The notes under the pieces are model-generated. The model was not told where the DNA came from. It saw only the letters and a program-made list of their open reading frames with translations, and ran no database searches. A program made the translations under genes and the position numbers. Positions 47,547 through 55,373 of a DNA stretch of 64,000 nt are shown here, in pieces. This DNA comes from Marinomonas piezotolerans (GTDB lineage Bacteria > Pseudomonadota > Gammaproteobacteria > Pseudomonadales > Marinomonadaceae), in the NCBI RefSeq assembly GCF_003362755.1, contig NZ_QKRA01000002.1, forward strand, positions 682,001 through 746,000, read 5' to 3'. How positions within the stretch are numbered: position 1 is the first letter of the stretch; every line of letters begins with the position of its first letter.

Positions 47547-48803
47547 ATGATCAATTCCGCGAGTGCCAACAGAGGCAACAAGTCTTCTTCTCGTCCAGGT
47601 ATGATGGATAAGGTTGCTAAACGCGCTGTGTTCGCCATGTTAAAACGCTTAGAGATAGGTCATCTCATATTGGAAGATGAGGGCGAGCACTACTCCTTTG
47701 GGCAAGATGCAACACAAACCGACTACCACGCGCACATTGTCGTGAAAGATCAGGCGGCTTACCGAGATGTGTTTTTCAATAGCAGTATCGGTGCAGGTGA
47801 AGCCTATATGAAAGGATATTGGATCACGCCGGACCTGACGAATGTCATTCGATTGATGGTAGCGAACCTCAATCTCATTAATGAAGCCGACGCCAAACGA
47901 CCGATATGGTCTCGTATTGGATCAAAGCTATTCCATTCTCTAAACGCAAATAGCCGCAGTGGCTCCAAAAAGAATATCTCCGCTCATTACGACTTGGGTA
48001 ATGACTTTTTTGAATTATTTTTAGATAACACCATGATGTATTCCGCTGCAGTGTATCCAAACGGTAGTGCTACGTTGGAAGAGGCAGCTACGAACAAGCT
48101 TGATCGTATGTGCCAAAAGCTGGAGTTGTGTGAACAAGATCATTTGTTAGAAATTGGAACTGGCTGGGGCGGAATGGCAATTCATGCTGCAAAACACTAT
48201 GGCTGCCGCGTAACGACGACGACCATCTCAAAAGAACAGTATGAGTATGCTAAAGCAAAAGTCGAGGCCGAAGGGCTGCAAGATCGGATTACTCTGCTGC
48301 TTGAGGACTATCGAGATTTAACTGGGCAGTACGATAAGCTGGTGTCGATTGAAATGATCGAAGCGGTCGGCCACGAGTATTACGACAGTTACTTTAGTAA
48401 ATGTAGTTCATTGCTCAAAGAGCATGGGCTAATGGCCATACAAGCCATCACTATCTCAGACCAGCGTTATGATTATGCGCGTAAATCTGTGGACTTTATT
48501 CAGCGATATATCTTTCCTGGCGGTTGTTTGCCTTCAAATGCTGTCATTGCTGAAAAGATTAGCTCCAAAACCGATATGCAAATTGTTCATTTAGAAGACA
48601 TCACTGAACATTATGCCGACACGTTGCGTGATTGGCGCGAGCGTTTTTTTGACCGTTTAGAAACCGTCAAAAAAATGGGCTTTGATGATGTATTCTGCAG
48701 GATGTGGGAATTCTATCTTGCCTATTGCGAAGGTGGTTTTAGGGAACGGGCGATCAGCACTGGGCAATTCGTGTTCGCTAAGCCTAATTATCGTTTTCGG
48801 TAA
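47547..48803 (+). CDS. cfa: Cyclopropane-fatty-acyl-phospholipid synthase family methyltransferase
   Basis: A 418-residue member of the Mycolic acid/CFA synthase family. SAM-binding motif I is LLEIGTGWGGMAIHAAKH. The family residues follow: KNISAHYDLGNDFFELFLD, TTISKEQYEYAKAKVE and SIEMIEAVGHEYYDSYF. The last includes the Glu that anchors the active-site bicarbonate. The usual product is a cyclopropane ring or methyl branch on unsaturated acyl chains of membrane phospholipids. AGGGGC lies 8 nt before ATG. cfaA-type genes are RpoE-ChrR targets in Rhodobacter. Whether this enzyme makes cyclopropane or a methylated chain cannot be told. Confidence 0.93.
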   Translation: MINSASANRGNKSSSRPGMMDKVAKRAVFAMLKRLEIGHLILEDEGEHYSFGQDATQTDYHAHIVVKDQAAYRDVFFNSSIGAGEAYMKGYWITPDLTNVIRLMVANLNLINEADAKRPIWSRIGSKLFHSLNANSRSGSKKNISAHYDLGNDFFELFLDNTMMYSAAVYPNGSATLEEAATNKLDRMCQKLELCEQDHLLEIGTGWGGMAIHAAKHYGCRVTTTTISKEQYEYAKAKVEAEGLQDRITLLLEDYRDLTGQYDKLVSIEMIEAVGHEYYDSYFSKCSSLLKEHGLMAIQAITISDQRYDYARKSVDFIQRYIFPGGCLPSNAVIAEKISSKTDMQIVHLEDITEHYADTLRDWRERFFDRLETVKKMGFDDVFCRMWEFYLAYCEGGFRERAISTGQFVFAKPNYRFR

Positions 48804-48841
48804 TTAGAAGTCTTTTACTCAGAGCCTGATCGGAGGCCAAT

Positions 48842-49357
48842 ATGAAGTCTTTGATCAATGCGGCAGCGTTTCAAGTTTTATGGTTTGCCTGTGTATTAGG
48901 AGGCGACGATTGGGGCGTTGCAGCGCTTATATTGTACTTACTTTTCCATCATTACTACTTCGTAACCCGCAGTACGGAGTGGTACCTGATTTTGCTGTTT
49001 ATCGCACTTGGCATTGCCATTGATGGGGCATTGATTTTTGGTGGCTGGATCAGCATGCCTCCTTCAATATGGCCATTGCCTATCCCACCCCCATGGCTTT
49101 TAGGATTGTGGGCAGGAGTAGGCTCACTGTTTTTTCATTGCCTAAGGTGGGGTCAACGTTACCCTTGGATTTTGAGTTCCATGGCGGCCATCTCTGCGCC
49201 AGGAAGTTATGTTTTAGGTGCGGATTTAGCACAAGTGTCATTAGCAGAGCCTATGCTAGAAACATTAGTGCTGATGGGGTTTATTTGGTTTTGGGTCGTT
49301 CAAGTAGGCATCCTCGGTGTTCGTATTTTAGAGAAGGACAGCAGGTATAAATCATGA
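48842..49357 (+). CDS. DUF2878 membrane protein
   Basis: A 171-residue integral membrane protein with about five helices. The first is SLINAAAFQVLWFACVLGGD. It has repeated Trp and PPP motifs (PLPIPPPWLLGLWAGVGSLF). This matches the DUF2878 family, which travels with DUF1365/CFA genes. GGAGG lies upstream of ATG. It overlaps the next gene by 4 bp. The function is unknown; a membrane subunit or scaffold for the lipid enzymes is a guess. Confidence 0.87.
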   Translation: MKSLINAAAFQVLWFACVLGGDDWGVAALILYLLFHHYYFVTRSTEWYLILLFIALGIAIDGALIFGGWISMPPSIWPLPIPPPWLLGLWAGVGSLFFHCLRWGQRYPWILSSMAAISAPGSYVLGADLAQVSLAEPMLETLVLMGFIWFWVVQVGILGVRILEKDSRYKS

Positions 49358-50076
49358 CATGGCGAAATTCACTGATTGTTTCATGCATTGCGTTAGCGTC
49401 GGCTAATACAGCTCTAGCCCAACTCCCGAGCGAGGTGGTTGGCAGTGCTTACAGCAAAGAGACAGGAGATCTTCTTTATATTGAGAGGCATCGATATCTT
49501 GAAGATCATACCCATGAAGTGCGCTATTTTTCTCCACAAGGGGAAATGTTTGCACGCAAGCAGTTAAGTTACGACGTATCAGAGAATGCCCCAGCCTTTG
49601 AGCAATTGAATGAGCTTAAGGGAGAATGGATTAAGGCTTCTTATAATGACGATCAATTGGAGCTTCAATACCGGGAAACCGAAAATGGAAAAGTCTCCTC
49701 TAAAAGTTTTGATTTAAAGCCAAATTTATTGGTGGATGCAGGTTTTGATCGGTATGTAAAAAACAACTGGCAAAGTCTAGTGTCCGATCGTGTCGGCTCC
49801 ATCGAATATCTGGTACCAAGTAAATTAACGACCGTTGGGTTTGATGTGTCAAAAGTTGCATGCTTACCCGACACTCAAGAGAGCGCCGTTTGCTTTACTA
49901 TTTCTCCGCAATCTTGGTGGGTGTCATTGGTCGTTGATCCGATCATAGTTGCATACGATCAGAGCACTCGGAACTTACTGCGCTTTACCGGCCGTGGAAA
50001 CATTGCAAACGCTGACGGTAAGTATCAATCGGTCGATATTCTCTACAAATATCCTGATCAAATATCGGCGAACTAG
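49354..50076 (+). CDS. Secreted protein of unknown function in the lipid operon
   Basis: A 240-residue protein with a signal peptide (MTWRNSLIVSCIALASANTA, cleavage likely after ALA near residue 22). The mature part is a beta-rich domain with YSKETGDLLYIERHRYLEDH and a later CLPDTQESAVCFTISPQ that could carry a disulfide. I recognise no family with certainty. It overlaps DUF2878 by 4 bp and precedes the DUF3833 lipoprotein by 9 bp, so it is a firm member of the operon and works in the periplasm. Confidence 0.8.
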   Translation: MTWRNSLIVSCIALASANTALAQLPSEVVGSAYSKETGDLLYIERHRYLEDHTHEVRYFSPQGEMFARKQLSYDVSENAPAFEQLNELKGEWIKASYNDDQLELQYRETENGKVSSKSFDLKPNLLVDAGFDRYVKNNWQSLVSDRVGSIEYLVPSKLTTVGFDVSKVACLPDTQESAVCFTISPQSWWVSLVVDPIIVAYDQSTRNLLRFTGRGNIANADGKYQSVDILYKYPDQISAN

Positions 50077-50085
50077 GAGGTTCAC

Positions 50086-50616
50086 ATGGGACGTTGGTTA
50101 GTTCTAATGTTTGGGGCTATTTTTCTTGCCGGCTGTTCGTCAACATCAGTTGATCATTACGCGAACAATACACCGGTATTCGATGTGCGAAGCTTTTTCG
50201 ACGGTGATTTGGTTGCCCAAGGGGTGTTGAAAAATCGGAGTGGTGAGGTAACTCGATATTTCTCTGCTGACCTTGAAGGGTCGTGGAAGGATGGTGTAGG
50301 CACGTTAGAAGAATGGTTTGTGTTTGATGATGGTGAGAAGCAAGAGCGTATTTGGACACTAACGCCGAACGGCGATGGTACGTATACGGCGACAGCGGGT
50401 GACGTGGTAGGCAGCGGACAATTAAAAACGTCAGGTAATGCGCTGTTTATGAAGTACGTGTTACAAGTGCCCTATAATGATGGAATAATTGATGTCAACG
50501 TGGATGATCGTATGTACTTAGTTGAGCCCTCAGTGGTGATCAATGAGTCAGTACTAACGAAATTTGGTTTTGAAGTTGGATACCTAACGTTGACGATTCG
50601 CAAACTAGCTGACTGA
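50086..50616 (+). CDS. DUF3833 lipoprotein
   Basis: A 176-residue lipoprotein. The signal MGRWLVLMFGAIFLAGCSST has lipobox LAGC (Cys17). The mature domain is of DUF3833 type: PVFDVRSFFDGDLVAQGVLK, EGSWKDGVGTLEEWFVFDDG and MYLVEPSVVINESVLTKFGF. The fold is lipocalin-like, so it may carry or sense a lipid product. A strong AGGAGG site precedes ATG. It is the last of the eight co-directional genes. Confidence 0.9.
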   Translation: MGRWLVLMFGAIFLAGCSSTSVDHYANNTPVFDVRSFFDGDLVAQGVLKNRSGEVTRYFSADLEGSWKDGVGTLEEWFVFDDGEKQERIWTLTPNGDGTYTATAGDVVGSGQLKTSGNALFMKYVLQVPYNDGIIDVNVDDRMYLVEPSVVINESVLTKFGFEVGYLTLTIRKLAD

Positions 50617-50681
50617 ACGACAAGCTTCTCAGTATCTGGTAACCTTGCGCCGATTTCGATAGACAACGAGTAGGTGATTGC

Positions 50682-51026
50682 GTGGCCCAGCTAGTGTTTC
50701 GATTAAAAAATGTGCCAGAACAAGAAGCAGATGATATTCGAGAGCTTTTATCAGAGCACGACATTGAGTTCTATGAAACCAGTGCAGGGCGTTGGCAAAT
50801 TTCTATGGCAGGTATCTGGGTCCGAGACAAAGAGCAGGCACTTATAGCTAAATCTTTGATTGCGGAGGATCAATCTCAACGAGCTGGCAACGCGATACCT
50901 ATTTCGCCTTTAGATTGGCTGAGAGGGTTGATAAGCCATGCTCGTCAAAACCCTCTCGAGTTTGTTTTCACTCTAGTGGCGATCGTATTCGTCGGGGCAT
51001 TAAGTGTGCTGCCGTTCATGCTGTGA
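50682..51026 (+). CDS. DUF6164-like small membrane protein
   Basis: A 114-residue protein starting with GTG (AGGTG upstream). The first 65 residues form a ferredoxin-like alpha/beta domain (QLVFRLKNVPEQEADDIREL, FYETSAGRWQISMAGIWV). The C terminus is one transmembrane helix (FVFTLVAIVFVGALSVLPF). It fits a small family of proteobacterial proteins with a DUF2007-like domain and a tail helix. It lies 65 bp after the lipoprotein gene and might be read through from that operon. The function is unknown. Confidence 0.8.
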   Translation: MAQLVFRLKNVPEQEADDIRELLSEHDIEFYETSAGRWQISMAGIWVRDKEQALIAKSLIAEDQSQRAGNAIPISPLDWLRGLISHARQNPLEFVFTLVAIVFVGALSVLPFML

Positions 51027-51036
51027 AGGTAGCCTA

Positions 51037-51453
51037 CTAAACAGGGACACAAGTGTCTTGTCCTTGTAGTAATGCCAGTGTCACGTGTCTGCGAGTGACA
51101 ATCCCCACCAATCGACCTTCTTCGACGACAGGATAAATCTTCGGTTTATTTTCCGTCATGACTTTGGCAATTTGCATGACTTGCTGTTTTGGCGTCAGCG
51201 ACAACACATCTTGGCTCATTACACTGGAGACCTCTTTCGGCCTATTGCAGTAATACACTGCTTGCATCAGAGGCTCCAATAAATCTTGTTCCGAAACAAA
51301 GCCTATCAAATTATCGTAGTGATCTGTGACGGGCGCTCCACTTAGTTTTCGAGCAGCCAGTTGGCGCGCGCAGTCATCAATACGTGTGTCTGGGTAAACA
51401 TGGAATGTGTCTCGAGACATAATCTCTCTGACAGTTAATGCATCAATACTCAT
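51037..51453 (-). CDS. CBS-domain protein
   Basis: A 138-residue protein composed of two CBS repeats (one Bateman module). The first is about residues 5-65 (VREIMSRDTFHVYPDTRIDD, then GAPVTDHYDNLIGFVSEQDL). The second is about 75-135 (VSSVMSQDVLSLTPKQQVMQ, YPVVEEGRLVGIVTRRHVTL). Such stand-alone modules bind adenine nucleotides and sense energy state. The partner is not known. It lies 69 bp downstream of an EamA transporter gene on the same strand. Confidence 0.92.
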   Translation of the reverse strand: MSIDALTVREIMSRDTFHVYPDTRIDDCARQLAARKLSGAPVTDHYDNLIGFVSEQDLLEPLMQAVYYCNRPKEVSSVMSQDVLSLTPKQQVMQIAKVMTENKPKIYPVVEEGRLVGIVTRRHVTLALLQGQDTCVPV

Positions 51454-51522
51454 AAATCCCCCAAAAGGCCTCTTTTAGTGAAAGCCTATTTTCAGTGTAG
51501 CGGGGGTTTTAAAAATTTCCTC

Positions 51523-52497
51523 TTACGCGGCGGTAGTTTCACTTTTTGTACGCTCAAAGCGACGTTTGTTCAGAGATGCGGTAATAAGTTGGACAGCAAT
51601 TGCTGCAATGACCACGGTTGCCATACCACCTAGGCTCAGCAAATCAGCATGAGCAGACTGAATAAGATTTGGCCATAGTCCCATGCTTACGACGAGTTCA
51701 GTGAGAATAAAGGCGACGGCAGGAGTCATCGCGACTGCAGCGCTGACTTGAACGGTCTGCCAATACTTCATTGCTTGGGCGAAAGCCCCATAGGCAATTA
51801 ATGTGTTGAGACAACAAAATACAGCAACGATGGTTTCAGAGCGATTCATGCTTAGTAGCTCTGTTGGATGTGTAAAAGGCAGCATGACAATCAGAGCAAA
51901 AAGGTAAATTCCCAATAGAATATTGGTTGGGGAGAGCTTTTGGAATAGAGATTTCTGAAGCAATGCGTATAAGCTCCAGCACAGCACAGAGGTCTGTACA
52001 ATGACAAAACCAATGGCGGTGGCGTAAGGCGTGGTACTGGTCATACGGCCGCTTAATACAGGATGAAAAAACAACATCATGCCTAAACCTAACACTGCAA
52101 AACATGCCCATTGTTGCCAGCGAACGTGTTCTTTAAAGATAAACCAGCCGCCTAACGCTAAGAAAAAGGGAGCGACTTGGAAGCTTAGTTGTGCGACGCC
52201 TGGGTGTAAGTAATTCAAGCTCCATGCAAAACAGCTGTAGTTGATAATCAGAAAAGAGCCCGCAGCAAAAAGTGTCAGCCAGTGTTTGCGGCTTAACGTT
52301 TTGAACTCCGCTAGTTGTCCGCGTGCTGCCTGCCAAATCAGCAAGATTAGACCCGCTCCAGTGAAGCGAAACCACGTTAAGGTGATGGGGTCAGAAAAGC
52401 CGCTACTCAGTTTCAGTGCAATGGGAAGCATACTCCAAAACATGACGCACACTGAGCTAAAGAAAAGGCCGCATAGGAATATTTGACGAGAAGTCAT
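51523..52497 (-). CDS. EamA-family transporter, second in window
   Basis: A 324-residue DMT transporter with ten helices (first: IFLCGLFFSSVCVMFWSMLP). The two repeats start near residues 8 and 150. LNYLHPGVAQLSFQVAPFFL in helix 4 is typical of the family. It is divergent from a LysR gene whose start is 115 bp away, which suggests that the regulator controls it. The substrate may be an amino acid or small metabolite, but this is not visible in the sequence. Confidence 0.9.
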   Translation of the reverse strand: MTSRQIFLCGLFFSSVCVMFWSMLPIALKLSSGFSDPITLTWFRFTGAGLILLIWQAARGQLAEFKTLSRKHWLTLFAAGSFLIINYSCFAWSLNYLHPGVAQLSFQVAPFFLALGGWFIFKEHVRWQQWACFAVLGLGMMLFFHPVLSGRMTSTTPYATAIGFVIVQTSVLCWSLYALLQKSLFQKLSPTNILLGIYLFALIVMLPFTHPTELLSMNRSETIVAVFCCLNTLIAYGAFAQAMKYWQTVQVSAAVAMTPAVAFILTELVVSMGLWPNLIQSAHADLLSLGGMATVVIAAIAVQLITASLNKRRFERTKSETTAA

Positions 52498-52569
52498 GGC
52501 ACGTTAATCCCAAATTCAAAGACAATACGAGAAGCAATACAGAGTGGCTTGGTTTTGTTGTATTATCCA

Positions 52570-52597
52570 ATGCATAATTGTTTTAAATATTATGCAT
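52570..52597. promoter_or_regulatory. Inverted repeat in the EamA/LysR divergent region
   Basis: ATGCATAAT-tgttttaaat-ATTATGCAT is a perfect 9-bp dyad with a 10-nt AT-rich centre, 15 bp before the chosen LysR start codon. It is a good candidate for a LysR operator with autorepression. Confidence 0.55.
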
Positions 52598-52612
52598 AAA
52601 ATGGAAAATGCT

Positions 52613-53542
52613 ATGCTGTCCGTTGCATTGTCACATCTTGATATCAGAAGCCTAACGGGATTACTGTATCTCCTCGAAGAGCGGAACGTGGGTCGAGCAG
52701 CGAGCCGACTGCATTTGAGTCAGCCTGCGATGAGTCGCCTTCTAAATCGATTACGCGAAGCCTTTGATGATCCATTATTCATTCGTACTAGTCGCGGAAT
52801 GAACCCAACGGCAAAAGCGCTCGCTTTGGAGTTACCGTTGCGCCAGTTGCTGGATCAGATTGTCAACTTGAACCATGACCAAGAGTTTAGCCCCGACCGG
52901 TCTGAGCGAATTTTCCGCTTACAAACCTCTCATTATCAAGCGCAGGCTTATATGCCGACGATCGCTGAGCGCTTTCATCAGTTGGCCCCTAATGCCACAT
53001 TAGAAACCAGCTTGGTGACCGAGAATAGCCTGCTGCGAGTGGAAAATCAGATGGTTGACGCAGTGTTATGCAGTGAGTATGTGCAAGTTCCAACACGTTT
53101 CGATCAGCAGTTATTAGGGCAAGAGAAGTTTGGCTGTATCATGTCAAAGAAACACCCGCTCGCGGATCAGTCTCACATCAGCTTGGACGAGTTTTTATCC
53201 TATCAACATGTATTGGTTACCTTGGGCGGTAGTTCGCAAGTCTATACGGACGGTGCGTTGGGGGAGCGTGCTCGTGAGCGACGCTACAGTTTACGGACGC
53301 CGTATTTTATGTCTGCGCTAGAAGCTGTCGGTAAGACAGAGTTGTTGTTCAGTACCAGTCAACTGTTGGCATTACGTTTTAGGGAGCAATTTGGTCTGGT
53401 AATTAAAACACTGCCCTTTGATTATCCCTCCATCAATTACTATCTGGCGTGGCCAACTGAACAGACACTTGACCCCGGTGGCATGTGGCTTCGCGCACTA
53501 TGTGCGGATGTGGTGAAAAGTATGATTCCCTCTCCTGCATAA
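52613..53542 (+). CDS. LysR-family regulator, NodD/LeuO-like type
   Basis: A 309-residue LysR protein from ATG 52613 (MLSVALSHLDIRSLTGLLYL). Longer frames from 52544 or 52601 would run through the dyad and have weaker ribosome sites. The helix-turn-helix is RNVGRAASRLHLSQPAMSRL, followed by DDPLFIRTSRGMNPT, which is typical of the NodD/LeuO group. The C-terminal effector domain begins near residue 90. The likely target is the divergent EamA gene. Confidence 0.88.
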   Translation: MLSVALSHLDIRSLTGLLYLLEERNVGRAASRLHLSQPAMSRLLNRLREAFDDPLFIRTSRGMNPTAKALALELPLRQLLDQIVNLNHDQEFSPDRSERIFRLQTSHYQAQAYMPTIAERFHQLAPNATLETSLVTENSLLRVENQMVDAVLCSEYVQVPTRFDQQLLGQEKFGCIMSKKHPLADQSHISLDEFLSYQHVLVTLGGSSQVYTDGALGERARERRYSLRTPYFMSALEAVGKTELLFSTSQLLALRFREQFGLVIKTLPFDYPSINYYLAWPTEQTLDPGGMWLRALCADVVKSMIPSPA

Positions 53543-53618
53543 AGTAGATTTTTTTACTTCTCGGTAAAAGTCTTTAGAATGACGCTTTTGATCTTGCGTC
53601 TCCAACTTGGTTTTCCCT

Positions 53619-54581
53619 ATGAAAATGGCTAAAAACGATAACAAGCTCAAGCTTCATCCCCGTAACCCTCACCGAGCGCGTTACAATTTTGCTTTGCTTG
53701 CAGATTCGTGCCCAGAATTAGCGCCGTTTATAAAACAGAATCAGTATGGCTCTGAAACCATCGATTTTGCTAACCCAAATGCGGTGAAAGCTCTTAATAG
53801 GGCATTGTTAGTGCATTTTTACGGTGTCTTATTTTGGGACATTCCTGATGGATATTTGTGTCCATCCATTCCTGGGAGAGCGGATTACATTCATTATTTG
53901 GCGGATTTACTCGCGCAAAGTAATGAAGGGCAAATCCCTCGAGGTCGCAATATTCGGGCTTTAGATGTTGGAACAGGTGCCAATTGCGTGTACCCAATTA
54001 TCGGTTCACAAGAGTATGGTTGGCAGTTTGTGGGATCAGATGTCAATTCCGTCGCAATCGAAGCGGCAAATACGGTAGTGCAGGCTAACTCAAGTCTTAA
54101 GAAGCGAATTAAGTTGCGTACGCAGACTGAATCAAGTGCGATTTTTTCGGGTATATGGGGCGCAGATGAGCGCTTCGATCTTACACTGTGCAACCCTCCT
54201 TTTCACTCCAGTGAAAGCGCGATGGCATCAGAAAATAAGCGTAAGTGGCGTGGCCTAAAACAGGGCGATAGTGCGGATAAAGGTACGCTAAATTTTGGTG
54301 GACACGCCCCAGAGCTTTGGTGTGATGGGGGGGAAGCTGGCTTCATTACGCGTATGATTGAAGAGAGCTTGAGTGTTAAAGATCAGTGTTTTTGGTTTAC
54401 CAGCTTAGTGGCGCGTAAGGATAATCTCGCGACGGTTTATCAAGCACTAAAGCAAGTACAAGCGACGCAAGTGAAAACGGTCGAAATGGCACAGGGCCAA
54501 AAGATCAGTCGGTTTGTCGCGTGGAGCTTTCTTGATACAGAGCAGATGGATTTCTGGCGACACAATTTCTGGCGTAAATAG
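53619..54581 (+). CDS. rlmF: 23S rRNA m6A1618 methyltransferase
   Basis: A 320-residue SAM-dependent methyltransferase that modifies A1618 of 23S rRNA. It begins MKMAKNDNKLKLHPRNPHRA, and LHPRN(P/R)H is the family hallmark. Motif I is RALDVGTGANCVYPIIG and the catalytic NPPF motif is in DLTLCNPPFHSSESA. The length matches RlmF. The ATG at 53619 is preferred; the frame continues upstream to a TTG. It is monocistronic. Confidence 0.95.
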   Translation: MKMAKNDNKLKLHPRNPHRARYNFALLADSCPELAPFIKQNQYGSETIDFANPNAVKALNRALLVHFYGVLFWDIPDGYLCPSIPGRADYIHYLADLLAQSNEGQIPRGRNIRALDVGTGANCVYPIIGSQEYGWQFVGSDVNSVAIEAANTVVQANSSLKKRIKLRTQTESSAIFSGIWGADERFDLTLCNPPFHSSESAMASENKRKWRGLKQGDSADKGTLNFGGHAPELWCDGGEAGFITRMIEESLSVKDQCFWFTSLVARKDNLATVYQALKQVQATQVKTVEMAQGQKISRFVAWSFLDTEQMDFWRHNFWRK

Positions 54582-54647
54582 TTCTTTATTTGACGCGCTA
54601 CGTATTTCCGTAAACACTTATAATCTAATCGTCTGACGTAGGATGGC

Positions 54648-55373
54648 ATGATGATCGCAGTAATTCGACTCACCATTTTAATATGCCTTATTGTGTTGGT
54701 GACGGCATTGGGTCTTTTATTATGCTTGGTCTTAGGCCGTTCAAAAGATCGAGTTTATTATGTCGCTAAGACATTTGCGCCTGTCGCACGCTTGTTTGGT
54801 TTGCGTGTATCAAAGCACATTTCTTACAAATCACTTGATGTGCCGCAAGCCGTTTATATTGGCAATCATCAAAACAACTATGATCTTTTTACGTTTTCCC
54901 ATGTTGTGCCTCGTGGCGTTGTGACCGTAGGTAAAAGCTCACTGCGCTGGCTGCCGTTCTTCGGTTGGTTGTACTGGGCAAGTGGTAACTTTTTGATTCA
55001 TCGTCAGGATCGGGATAAAGCGATTGCGACCATCGGTCAAATTGTGGCGAATATGCGTGAAAGTGGTCTGTCGATTTGGATGTTTCCCGAAGGAACGCGA
55101 AGCCGTGGTCGTGGCTGGTTACCTTTTAAACGCGGTGCATTTCATGCCGCGATCCAAGCGCAGGTTCCAATTATTCCAGTAGTCTGTAGCTCGACGCACG
55201 CGCAAGTGAAACTCAATCGTCTCAATAATGGTGCCGTAAAGGTCGAAGTGTTAGATCCTATTTATACAGATGGAATGACGGAGAAAGACATTCCAGCGTT
55301 GGTGTCTCGGTGTGAAGAGGTCATGAAAGCGAAACAAGCTGAGCTGGATCAGTCCATATTGATCGAGTCTTAA
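54648..55373 (+). CDS. plsC: 1-acyl-sn-glycerol-3-phosphate acyltransferase
   Basis: A 241-residue inner-membrane acyltransferase. The N-terminal helix (LTILICLIVLVTALGLLLCL) precedes the four PlsC blocks: HX4D in IGNHQNNYDLFTF, then FLIHRQDRDKAI, FPEGTRSRGRGWLPFKRGAF and VPIIPVVCSSTH. It converts lysophosphatidic acid to phosphatidic acid. The stop overlaps the convergent GTPase gene by 4 bp. AGGA precedes ATG. Confidence 0.94.
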   Translation: MMIAVIRLTILICLIVLVTALGLLLCLVLGRSKDRVYYVAKTFAPVARLFGLRVSKHISYKSLDVPQAVYIGNHQNNYDLFTFSHVVPRGVVTVGKSSLRWLPFFGWLYWASGNFLIHRQDRDKAIATIGQIVANMRESGLSIWMFPEGTRSRGRGWLPFKRGAFHAAIQAQVPIIPVVCSSTHAQVKLNRLNNGAVKVEVLDPIYTDGMTEKDIPALVSRCEEVMKAKQAELDQSILIES

